DNA of 5,460 nt, taken from the NCBI GenBank assembly GCA_025927435.1, contig JAICLM010000153.1, positions 1 through 5,460 of the forward strand, given 5' to 3'. Below are positions 1-5,460 of this stretch, piece by piece (the stretch's first letter is position 1; the number at the start of each line of letters is the position of its first letter). The notes beneath the pieces were generated by a model. That model saw nothing but the letters and a program-made list of their open reading frames with translations. It did not search any database and was not told the DNA's origin. Position numbers and translations under genes: made by a program. This DNA is from Thermoleophilia bacterium (lineage in GTDB: Bacteria > Actinomycetota > Thermoleophilia > Gaiellales > Gaiellaceae).

Positions 1-130
1 CGACGTCGTCGTCGCCGGGGTCAACGACCGCCTCGAGATCTGGGACCGCGCAGCCTGGAAGCGCGAGCTCGCCGAGGTCGAAGGGAGTGCTGAGGATGTT
101 GCCGAACGTCTTGCAGCCCAGGGAAGCTGA
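1..130 (+). CDS. mraZ: MraZ, transcriptional regulator of the dcw cluster (3' end only)
   Basis: Reading from base 2, 42 codons end at TGA 128-130; the 5' part lies outside the window. The visible peptide contains GVNDRLEIWDRAAWKREL, which matches the end of the second SpoVT/AbrB-like half of MraZ, where a hydrophobic strand is followed by an [E/L]-[I/L]-W-D helix start. A short acidic/Ala tail (EGSAEDVAERLAAQGS) follows. In other bacteria MraZ is a DNA-binding ring-shaped protein that binds repeats upstream of its own gene and controls the mraZ-rsmH-ftsL-ftsI operon; those sites would be upstream of this window and cannot be seen. Placement directly before rsmH is the standard dcw arrangement and supports the call, which otherwise rests on a short piece. 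The end overlaps the start of rsmH by 35 bases in another frame. Confidence 0.87.
   Translation, partial: DVVVAGVNDRLEIWDRAAWKRELAEVEGSAEDVAERLAAQGS
81..86 (+). promoter_or_regulatory. Ribosome binding site deciding the rsmH start
   Basis: AAGGGA lies 9 bases before ATG 96 and directly against the in-frame GTG at 87. The spacing suits ATG 96 and is too short for GTG 87, so ATG 96 is preferred. The site lies inside the mraZ coding sequence. Inference from spacing only. Confidence 0.55.
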
Positions 131-1067
131 CCACGTCCCCGTCCTCGCGGAAGAGGTGCGCGAGTGCCTCGCCGTGCGGCCCGGCGAGACCGTCGTCGAC
201 GGAACCTTCGGCGCCGGCGGGCACGCGACGATCCTCGCCGCCGACCTGTGCGGTAAGGGAAAGCTGATAGCGATCGACCGCGACCCCACCGCGCGGACGT
301 ACTTCGAGCAGTTGACGAAGCGCACGACCGTGAACACGCGGCTCCTGCGGGGCGATTTCGGCGTCGTCCTGCCGCAGCTCGCGGAGAACGGGGTGCGCGC
401 CGACGCGATCCTCCTCGACCTCGGCGTCTCCTCGATGCAGCTCGACCGGCCGGAGCGCGGGTTCACGTACGCCGCCGACGCGCCGCTCGACATGCGGATG
501 GACCCGACGCAGGAGGTCAGCGCGCGCGACGTCGTCAACTCGTGGGGCGAGCACGACCTCGTGACGATCTTCCGCCGCTACGGCGAGGAGCGATACGCGA
601 AGCAGATCGCCCGCGCCATCGTCCGGCGGCGGCGCGAGCAGCCGTTCGAGCGCACCGGGGAGCTGGTGGACACGATCAAGTGCGCGATCCCGGCGCCTGC
701 CAGGTTCGGAGACGGGCATCCGGCGAAGCGGGTCTTCCAGGCGCTGCGCATCGCCGTCAACGACGAGCTCGACTCGCTCGCGAACGCGCTGCCGGCGGCG
801 CTCGCGATGCTGCGGCCGGGTGGCCGGCTCGCCGTCATCTCCTTCCACTCGCTCGAGGACCGGATCGTGAAGCGGTTCCTGCGCGAGCGCGAGCGCGGTT
901 GCACCTGCCCGCCCGACTTCCCCGTCTGTGTCTGCGGCCACGAGCCCGAGCTCCGGGCGCTGCAGCGGCGGCCGATCCGTCCCGGCCATGCGGAGCTCGC
1001 GGCGAACCCGCGTGCCGCGTCCGCGCGCCTGCGGGCTGCCGTGAAGACCGGCGAGGACGTCGCGTAG
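96..1067 (+). CDS. rsmH: 16S rRNA (cytosine-1402 N4)-methyltransferase RsmH (MraW)
   Basis: A SAM-dependent enzyme that methylates N4 of C1402 in the 16S rRNA decoding centre, acting in the cytoplasm on the small subunit. From ATG 96 it has 323 residues, normal for the family. Visible features in order: the N-terminal HVPVLAEEV signature (residues 13-21), SAM-binding motif I VDGTFGAGGHAT (34-45), the acidic strand end AIDRDP (about 59-64), DAILLDLGVSSMQLD (103-117), the RGFTY..DAPLDMRMD segment, the catalytic-region motif ISFHSLEDRIVK (248-259), a Cys cluster CTCPPDFPVCVC, and the C-terminal NPRAASARLRAA, a variant of the usual NPR.RSAKLR. The region between the SAM motifs and the SFHSLED motif contains the family's helical substrate domain. 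An in-frame GTG at 87 would add three residues but is poorly spaced from the ribosome binding site. The start lies in the mraZ end, and the TAG shares one base with the ftsL GTG, pointing to an operon. Identity is secure; the start is less so. Confidence 0.97.
   Translation: MLPNVLQPREADHVPVLAEEVRECLAVRPGETVVDGTFGAGGHATILAADLCGKGKLIAIDRDPTARTYFEQLTKRTTVNTRLLRGDFGVVLPQLAENGVRADAILLDLGVSSMQLDRPERGFTYAADAPLDMRMDPTQEVSARDVVNSWGEHDLVTIFRRYGEERYAKQIARAIVRRRREQPFERTGELVDTIKCAIPAPARFGDGHPAKRVFQALRIAVNDELDSLANALPAALAMLRPGGRLAVISFHSLEDRIVKRFLRERERGCTCPPDFPVCVCGHEPELRALQRRPIRPGHAELAANPRAASARLRAAVKTGEDVA
1053..1057 (+). promoter_or_regulatory. Ribosome binding site for ftsL
   Basis: GAGGA lies 9 bases before GTG 1067, within the last codons of rsmH. 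It supports the GTG start and suggests that ftsL can be initiated on its own as well as by coupling through the TAGTG stop/start junction. Confidence 0.5.
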
Positions 1068-1465
1068 TGGCTGTCGTCGACTGGTTCGCCCACGCGGAGG
1101 TCGCCGAGCCGGTACCGGCTCCGCGCCGGCGACGGGCACCCGCTCGGCGTCCGGCGGCGTCCGTACGCTCGCGGCGCAAGCCCACGCAACGCCGCGTCCG
1201 CGGCCACATCGTCTGGATGATCCTCTTCGCGCTCCTTCTCTTCGGCGTCGTCGCGGTGAACGTCGCCGTGCTGCGGGCGCACGTCGCCGTCTCGCGGCTC
1301 GACGACGAGCGCGCGAAGCTCGAGTCGCGGAACCAGGAGCTCGCCTCCTCGCTCTCGGCCGTGGACTCCGCGCCGCGCATCGAGGCGGCGGCCCGGCGGC
1401 TCGGTCTCATCCAGGCGTCCGAAGGCAATACGTCCTACCTCGACCTGACGGCCGGCGGTCGTTGA
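1067..1465 (+). CDS. ftsL: FtsL-like cell division protein (septum formation initiator family)
   Basis: A 132-residue bitopic membrane protein between rsmH and ftsI, the position of ftsL in dcw clusters. Residues 1-47 form an Arg/Pro/Ala-rich cytoplasmic tail with several basic runs. Residues about 48-69 (IVWMILFALLLFGVVAVNVAVL) are a single membrane-spanning helix with positive charge on the N-terminal side, predicting an N-in/C-out topology. Residues about 70-100 are charged and heptad-like (SRLDDERAKLESRNQELASSL), consistent with a coiled coil. RIEAAARRLGLIQ (104-116) followed by a short YLDL end resembles the helix that closes FtsL/DivIC proteins. In known divisomes FtsL joins FtsB/DivIC and FtsQ and helps activate FtsW-FtsI. 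FtsL is poorly conserved in sequence, so the call rests on topology, size and place. It could instead be labelled DivIC-like, but the locus favours FtsL. The start is GTG 1067 with a GAGGA site upstream. The stop TGA overlaps the ftsI TTG. Confidence 0.86.
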   Translation: MAVVDWFAHAEVAEPVPAPRRRRAPARRPAASVRSRRKPTQRRVRGHIVWMILFALLLFGVVAVNVAVLRAHVAVSRLDDERAKLESRNQELASSLSAVDSAPRIEAAARRLGLIQASEGNTSYLDLTAGGR

Positions 1466-3135
1466 AGACGCGCGTCGTCAACTCTCGGCTCCGCCTTCTT
1501 CTCCTCCTCATCCTCGTCACGTTCGCGGCCCTCGGCGCGCGCGCGGCCTGGATCCAGACGGTGCGCGCCCCCTCGCTCGCCGCGATGGCGCAGACACAGG
1601 CGAAGAAGGCCATCGTCCTGCCGGCCGGGCGGGGGACGATCTACGACCGGCTCGGCAACCCGCTCGCCATCGGCCAGGAGGCAATCGACGTCGACGCCGA
1701 CCCGATGCAGATCGCCGACCCGCGGCGCGAGGCACGGATCGCGGCCAGGGTGCTCGGGATCCCGTTCCGGCCGCTGTACCGGCAGCTCTCCGACCGCAGC
1801 CGGGGATTCGTCTACGTCCGGCGAAAGGCCCCGCCCAGGCTGGCGGCCGCGCTCGAGAAGCGGCACCTCGTCGGCTTCACGTTCGCGCCCGATCAGAAGC
1901 GCGTCTACCCTCAGCAGACGGTCGCGGCGTCGGTGCTCGGCTACGCGGGGACGGACAACATCGGCCTCGCGGGGCTCGAGCAGCAGCTGGACGGCCGGCT
2001 CAAGGGCACGCCGGGCAGTGCCGTGGTGGTGCGGGACGCACTCGGACAGGCCGTCAACACCATTCAGCAGCGCCCGGCCCGCGACGGCCGCGACGTCTTC
2101 CTCACGCTCGACAGCCACATCCAGGCGAACGCCGAGCAGGTGCTCGAGAACACGGTGCGCGAGTGGCATGCGAAGGACGCGACGGCGATCGTGATCGACC
2201 CCAAGACAGGCGCGATCCTCGCGATGGCGCAGGAGCCCGGCTACAACGCGAACGCCTATCCCGCCGCAACGACGCGCAATATCACTGCGGACCATGCCGT
2301 GACCGACGTGTTCGAGCCTGGCTCGGTCTTCAAGGTCGTGACCATCGGAGGAGCCCTGTCGCAGCACGACATCACACCGAACACGCCGATCCGGGTTCCC
2401 GGCTCCCTGCACGTGGCCGACCGTGTGATCCACGACGCGGAGCGACACGGGTTCGAGACCCTGAAGGTCAAGCAGATCCTCCAGCGCTCGTCGAACATCG
2501 GGACGGACATCATCGCCGCGCGCTACCTCGGCGAGAGTGGCCTGAAGAGATGGATGTACCGCTTCGGCTTCGGCCGCCGGACCGGGATCGAGCTCCCGAA
2601 AGAGAGCCGAGGCCTGATGCCTTCCTACTGGTCGGGCTCGACGATCGGCACCGTCCCGATCGGGCAGGGCGTCTCGGTCACCGCCATCCAGCTCGCCTCC
2701 GTGTACGCGGCGATCGCGAACGACGGCGAGTGGGTCCAGCCGCATCTCGTCCACCGCGTCGCCGGCGAGCCTCCGGTCAGGCCCAGGCGACGGCGGATCC
2801 TCGACCGCGGCGCCGACGTCCAGCTGCGCACGATGCTCAAGGGCGTCGTCTCGGATCAGGGAACGGCCGAGCTCGCCGCCATTCCCGGCTACGCGGTCGC
2901 CGGCAAGACGGGCACCGCCCAGAAGCCGGGGCCCAACGGCTACATCCCGGGCGCGTACGTTGCGACCTTCGTCGGGATGGTGCCCGCGTCGCGGCCGCGC
3001 CTCGTCGTCCTGGTGACCATCGACGAGCCGCACGGCCAGATCTACGGCGGCCTCGTCGCGGCGCCCGCGTTCGAGCAGATCGCCTCCTTCGACCTCCAGT
3101 ACCTCGAAGTTCCGCCCGACCTGAGAATCAGGTAG
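1462..3135 (+). CDS. ftsI: FtsI / PBP3-type septal peptidoglycan D,D-transpeptidase (class B PBP)
   Basis: A 557-residue class B penicillin-binding protein that cross-links septal peptidoglycan outside the membrane, normally paired with the FtsW glycosyltransferase. It has a short basic N-terminus, a membrane anchor at about residues 10-31 (LRLLLLLILVTFAALGARAAWI), and the dimerisation-domain opening RGTIYDRLGNPLA (57-69). The transpeptidase domain has all three active-site motifs: SVFK with nucleophile Ser288 and Lys291, SSN at 343-345, and KTGT at 482-485. GQGVSVTAIQLASVYAAIAN upstream of KTGT is also typical. It ends about 70 residues after KTGT, with no PASTA repeats, unlike Bacillus SpoVD or PBP2x. 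The TTG at 1462 gives exactly the expected short cytoplasmic start before the anchor; later starts would remove the anchor. There is no good ribosome binding site, only GGCGG very close, so expression probably depends on coupling to ftsL through the TTGA overlap. Nothing is truncated or frameshifted. Confidence 0.96.
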   Translation: MKTRVVNSRLRLLLLLILVTFAALGARAAWIQTVRAPSLAAMAQTQAKKAIVLPAGRGTIYDRLGNPLAIGQEAIDVDADPMQIADPRREARIAARVLGIPFRPLYRQLSDRSRGFVYVRRKAPPRLAAALEKRHLVGFTFAPDQKRVYPQQTVAASVLGYAGTDNIGLAGLEQQLDGRLKGTPGSAVVVRDALGQAVNTIQQRPARDGRDVFLTLDSHIQANAEQVLENTVREWHAKDATAIVIDPKTGAILAMAQEPGYNANAYPAATTRNITADHAVTDVFEPGSVFKVVTIGGALSQHDITPNTPIRVPGSLHVADRVIHDAERHGFETLKVKQILQRSSNIGTDIIAARYLGESGLKRWMYRFGFGRRTGIELPKESRGLMPSYWSGSTIGTVPIGQGVSVTAIQLASVYAAIANDGEWVQPHLVHRVAGEPPVRPRRRRILDRGADVQLRTMLKGVVSDQGTAELAAIPGYAVAGKTGTAQKPGPNGYIPGAYVATFVGMVPASRPRLVVLVTIDEPHGQIYGGLVAAPAFEQIASFDLQYLEVPPDLRIR

Positions 3136-3144
3136 GCGGAACCC

Positions 3145-3167
3145 ACCCGGGTACACTCGCGGCCGAT
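3145..3167 (+). promoter_or_regulatory. Possible promoter just before murE (TACACT -10-like box)
   Basis: In the only intergenic gap, TACACT (3152-3157) fits the TANNNT pattern of an actinobacterial housekeeping -10 box. It ends 10 bases before ATG 3168, so transcription starting 7 or more bases later would give a leader of a few bases or none. No ribosome binding site is visible before murE, which fits a leaderless start. No convincing -35 box lies 16-18 bases upstream. An 8-bp palindrome ACCCGGGT (3145-3152) abuts the box; in DNA this rich in GC that may be chance. This is an inference from a weak motif. Confidence 0.33.
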
Positions 3168-4544
3168 ATGGACCTGGAGCGCCTCGTCGCAGCGCTCGAG
3201 CCGGTGGAGGTGCTCGGGGGCCCTTCGGTCGAGGTGCGCGATCTCGCCTATGACGCGCGTGCGGTGGGTCCCGGTGCGCTCTTCTTCGCCGTGCCCGGCG
3301 AGCGGGCGGACGGTCACGATTTCGCGCCGGAGGCAGTGGAGCGCGGGGCGGCCGCGCTCGTCGTCCAACGTGAGCTGGATCTGCCGGTGCCGCAGGTCGT
3401 CGTCGGCGACGCACGGGCAGCGATGGCTCCCGCCGCGGACGTGTTCTTCGGGCAGCCGACGCAGGAGCTCGAGGTCGTCGGCGTCACGGGCACGAGCGGC
3501 AAGACCACGACCAGCCATCTTGTCTTCGCGATCCTCGCCGCGGCGGGACGACGTCCTGGACTGCTCGGGACCGTCGAGGCGCGGGTCGGCGGCGAGCGCC
3601 GCGGCGTCGTGCGCACGACCCCGGAGGCGATCGACCTGCAGCGCCTGTTCCGCGAGATGCTCGATGCCGGCGACCGCTCGTGCGCGATGGAGGCGTCGTC
3701 GCACGCCTCGGTCCTGCACCGGCTCGATTGGGTTCGCTTCGCCGTGCTGGTGTTCACGAACCTCAGCCAGGACCACCTGGACTTCCACGGCGACATGGAG
3801 TCGTACTTCGAGGCGAAGCGGCGGCTCTTTCTCGTCGATCCGCGGCCGGTCGCGGTCGTCAACGTCGGCGACGGGTACGGACGCCGGCTGGCCGAGGAGC
3901 TGCCCGACGCGATCACGTTCTCGGCGGACGATGCGAGCGCGCTGGAAAGCATCGACCTGCGGCTCCGGGGCCGCTTCAACGTCGAGAACGCGCTCGGGGC
4001 GCTGCACGCGGCGCGGGCGCTGGGGATCGGGAAGGACGCGATCCGGCACGGGCTCGAGTCCGTGCGCGGAGTGCCCGGACGCTTCGAGTCGGTGGACGCG
4101 GGTCAGCCGTTCCACGTGATCGTCGACTACGCGCACAAGCCCGGCGCGCTCGAGAAGGTCCTACGGGCGACGCGCGAGCTTGCGGGCGAGAACCGCGTGC
4201 TGTGCGTCGTCGGCGCGGGCGGTGACCGCGACCGCGGCAAGCGGGCGGTGATGGGCCGGCTCGCCTCGGAGCTCGCCGACCTCGTGATCGTCACCTCCGA
4301 CAACCCGCGCAGCGAGGATCCGGAGGCGATCGCCGCGGAGATCGTGTCCGGCGCAGAGGGTGAGGTGGAGGTCGAGCTCGACCGGGCCGCGGCGATCGGC
4401 CGGGCGGTCGAGCTCGCGCGGCCGGGCGACGTCGTCCTCATCGCCGGCAAGGGAGCCGAGCAGGGCCAGGAGTTTGCCGACCGGACGGTGCCGTTCGACG
4501 ACCGCGAGGCCGCGAAGGACGCGTTGCGGGGGGCGGCGGCCTGA
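3168..4544 (+). CDS. murE: UDP-MurNAc-tripeptide synthetase MurE, meso-diaminopimelate type
   Basis: A cytoplasmic ATP-dependent ligase that adds the third residue to UDP-MurNAc-L-Ala-D-Glu. From ATG 3168 it has 458 residues. The N-terminal UDP-binding domain includes DLAYDARAVGPGALFFAVPG. The central ATPase domain has the P-loop GVTGTSGKTTT (105-115, Lys112), TTPE (150-153), MEASSHA (174-180, where Ala176 replaces the usual Val), TNLSQDHLDFHG (197-208), and the EAKRRLF segment whose Lys217 is the expected carbamylated lysine. The C-terminal domain starts near GRFNVENALG (268-277) and has VDYAHKPGAL (319-328), GAGGDRDRGKR (349-359) and DNPRSEDP (378-385). DNPR is the signature of enzymes that add meso-diaminopimelate; lysine-adding MurE has a different sequence there. 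The protein is somewhat shorter than the usual 480-510 residues, mainly just before GRFN. The reading frame is open far upstream, but similarity to MurE begins only around ATG 3168, and the upstream part is a shadow of ftsI. No clear ribosome binding site is seen. Confidence 0.97.
   Translation: MDLERLVAALEPVEVLGGPSVEVRDLAYDARAVGPGALFFAVPGERADGHDFAPEAVERGAAALVVQRELDLPVPQVVVGDARAAMAPAADVFFGQPTQELEVVGVTGTSGKTTTSHLVFAILAAAGRRPGLLGTVEARVGGERRGVVRTTPEAIDLQRLFREMLDAGDRSCAMEASSHASVLHRLDWVRFAVLVFTNLSQDHLDFHGDMESYFEAKRRLFLVDPRPVAVVNVGDGYGRRLAEELPDAITFSADDASALESIDLRLRGRFNVENALGALHAARALGIGKDAIRHGLESVRGVPGRFESVDAGQPFHVIVDYAHKPGALEKVLRATRELAGENRVLCVVGAGGDRDRGKRAVMGRLASELADLVIVTSDNPRSEDPEAIAAEIVSGAEGEVEVELDRAAAIGRAVELARPGDVVLIAGKGAEQGQEFADRTVPFDDREAAKDALRGAAA
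4528..4533 (+). promoter_or_regulatory. Candidate ribosome binding site for murF
   Basis: A run of six G (4528-4533) ends seven bases before CTG 4541 within the last codons of murE. It could pair with the CCUCC end of 16S rRNA in part, and its spacing suits the CTG start. G-runs are common in this DNA, so support is modest. Confidence 0.35.
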
Positions 4545-5460
4545 TCCCGCTGCCGCTCGCCGACGTGCGGGCGCTCTCGCTGGGACGGCTCGAGGGCGAC
4601 GCGGACGCGGTCACCGGCGTCGATGTGGACTCACGCCGGATCCGGTCCGGCGACCTGTTCGTCGCGGTCTCGGTCGGCGAGGCGTTTCTCGACGACGCCC
4701 GCTCGCGCGGCGCCGCGGCGACGCTCGTGCCCGACGACGCCCACGCCGCACTGGCCGCGCTGGGCAGTGCCGTCCGCGCCCGCAGCGATGCTCGGGTCGT
4801 GGCGATCACCGGCTCGGTCGGGAAGACGTCGACGAAGGACATCCTCGCGGCGCTCCTCCGCACCCGCTTGCGCACCGTCGCCGCCCCGGCCGGCTTCAAC
4901 AACGAGCTCGGGCTGCCCCTCACGCTCTGCCGGATCGAGCCCGAGACCGAGATCGTGGTGACGGAGATGGCGATGCGCGGCGCCGGGCAGATTCGCGACC
5001 TCGCGCGGATCGCGCGTCCCGATCTCGGCGTGATCACCTCGATCGCTCCCGTCCACCTCGAGCAGATGGGGAGCCTCGAGAGCATCGCCCGAGCCAAGGC
5101 CGAGCTGCTCGAAGAGCTCCCGGCCGGAGCTGTCGCGGTCCTGCCCGCGGACGCACCGATGCTGGAGCCGTTCGTGCCCGAGGGACTCGACGTCCGCCGC
5201 TTCCGCGAGCCCGAGGCCGAGATCCTCGACGGGAGGACGCACCTGCGCTGGCACGGGGAGGAGGTCGTGTTCGGCTTCGCGGCGCGTCACCAGGCCACGA
5301 ACGCGGCGGCCGCCCTGACCGCGGCCGAGGCCCTGGGAGTCGAGCCGCCGCAGGGGCCGGTGGAGGTCGAGTTCTCGCTCTGGCGCTCCCAGGAGACGGA
5401 GCTGCCGGGCGCCGGGCTGCTGATCAACGACGCGTGGAACGCGAACCCCGTCGCGATGCG
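4541..5460 (+). CDS. murF: UDP-MurNAc-tripeptide-D-Ala-D-Ala ligase MurF (3' end missing)
   Basis: A cytoplasmic ATP-dependent ligase that adds the D-Ala-D-Ala dipeptide to the UDP-MurNAc tripeptide made by MurE. About 306 codons are present of an expected 430-470; the frame is open to the window edge. The N-terminal domain has VTGVDVDSRRIRSGDLFVAV. The ATPase domain has the P-loop ITGSVGKTSTKD (89-100, Lys95), FNNELGLPLT (119-128), TEMAMRG (141-147), SIAPVHLEQMGS (His172) and IARAKAELL, whose Lys186 is the expected carbamylated lysine. ARHQATNAAAAL marks entry to the C-terminal domain, and NDAWNANP near the edge is the family's D-x-Y-N-A-N-P motif with Trp for Tyr. The start is unusual: the frame upstream of CTG 4541 offers no ATG, GTG or TTG nearby. 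CTG gives (M)IPLPLADV, matching the MIPL.L.E/D. start seen in many MurF proteins, and overlaps the murE stop as CTGA. The alternative GTG 4565 would lose eight residues, including that conserved strand. Identity is secure; the start is likely but unproven. Confidence 0.95.
   Translation, partial: MIPLPLADVRALSLGRLEGDADAVTGVDVDSRRIRSGDLFVAVSVGEAFLDDARSRGAAATLVPDDAHAALAALGSAVRARSDARVVAITGSVGKTSTKDILAALLRTRLRTVAAPAGFNNELGLPLTLCRIEPETEIVVTEMAMRGAGQIRDLARIARPDLGVITSIAPVHLEQMGSLESIARAKAELLEELPAGAVAVLPADAPMLEPFVPEGLDVRRFREPEAEILDGRTHLRWHGEEVVFGFAARHQATNAAAALTAAEALGVEPPQGPVEVEFSLWRSQETELPGAGLLINDAWNANPVAM

Noticed and set aside
542..1066. A 5' extension of ftsL by 175 codons into rsmH
   Set aside because: The extension is an Arg/Ala-rich shadow of rsmH. 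GTG 1067 has a ribosome binding site and gives a normal FtsL size.
21..1139. A 372-codon open frame on the - strand opposite rsmH
   Set aside because: The composition is typical of an antisense shadow, no motif is seen, and the + strand RsmH is certain.
3141..3152. CCCACCCGGGT as a possible MraZ-binding site (TGGG on the other strand)
   Set aside because: Only one TGGG unit is present. Known MraZ sites are several spaced repeats upstream of mraZ, which is outside this window.
2163..3167. A 5' extension of murE by some 335 codons into ftsI
   Set aside because: The frame is open, but its product is an Arg-rich out-of-frame reading of ftsI. MurE similarity and normal domain order begin at ATG 3168.
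1435..3414. A 659-codon open frame on the - strand opposite ftsI and the start of murE
   Set aside because: It is rich in Arg/Asp/Pro/His with no recognisable domain and lies opposite a gene with all class B PBP motifs. Long antisense frames are expected where GC is so high that stop codons are scarce.
3042..4136. A 364-codon open frame on the - strand opposite murE
   Set aside because: It has low-complexity Arg/Glu/Val composition, no motif, and sits opposite a certain murE.
1..5460. Search for a novel system, mobile element, CRISPR, RNA gene or foreign insert
   Set aside because: The whole window is filled by six standard dcw genes in canonical order with uniform base and codon character; no break in synteny, repeat, or structured RNA was seen.

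Overview
The window is a stretch of the conserved division and cell wall (dcw) cluster of a very GC-rich bacterium. All genes are on the + strand, in the order mraZ (3' end only) - rsmH - ftsL - ftsI - murE - murF (5' part only). The strong G/C bias at third codon positions, the Arg/Ala/Pro-rich FtsL cytoplasmic tail, the gene order and the protein wording suggest a deep-branching high-GC actinobacterium (Thermoleophilia-like: Solirubrobacterales or Gaiellales). That placement is an impression from the sequence, not a phylogenetic result.

Layout. Positions 1-130 hold the last 42 codons of mraZ, a dcw transcriptional regulator. rsmH (96-1067), the 16S rRNA C1402 N4-methyltransferase, begins inside the mraZ end. 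ftsL (1067-1465) encodes a small one-pass membrane protein with a coiled coil and shares one base with the rsmH stop. ftsI (1462-3135), the septal class B penicillin-binding transpeptidase, starts with TTG inside the ftsL stop (TTGA). A 32-bp gap (3136-3167) is the only intergenic space. murE (3168-4544) carries the DNPR signature of meso-diaminopimelate-adding ligases. murF follows with a 4-base CTGA overlap, apparently starting with the rare codon CTG at 4541, and runs off the window at 5460 after about 306 codons.

How the genes work together. MurE and MurF add the third residue and the D-Ala-D-Ala dipeptide to the cytoplasmic UDP-MurNAc peptide precursor. After lipid linkage and flipping (genes expected downstream), FtsI cross-links that material at the septum, with FtsL as a divisome scaffold partner. 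RsmH tunes ribosomal decoding and MraZ regulates the cluster. The tight overlaps at four of the five junctions imply one polycistronic unit with translational coupling. A weak promoter-like sequence in the gap before murE may give a second entry point.

No RNA gene, mobile element, CRISPR array, repeat family or terminator was seen, and no stretch over 300 bases lacks a gene. I found no undescribed system. The items worth a second look are the start codon of murF, a shortened central region in MurE, and the possible near-leaderless start of murE.
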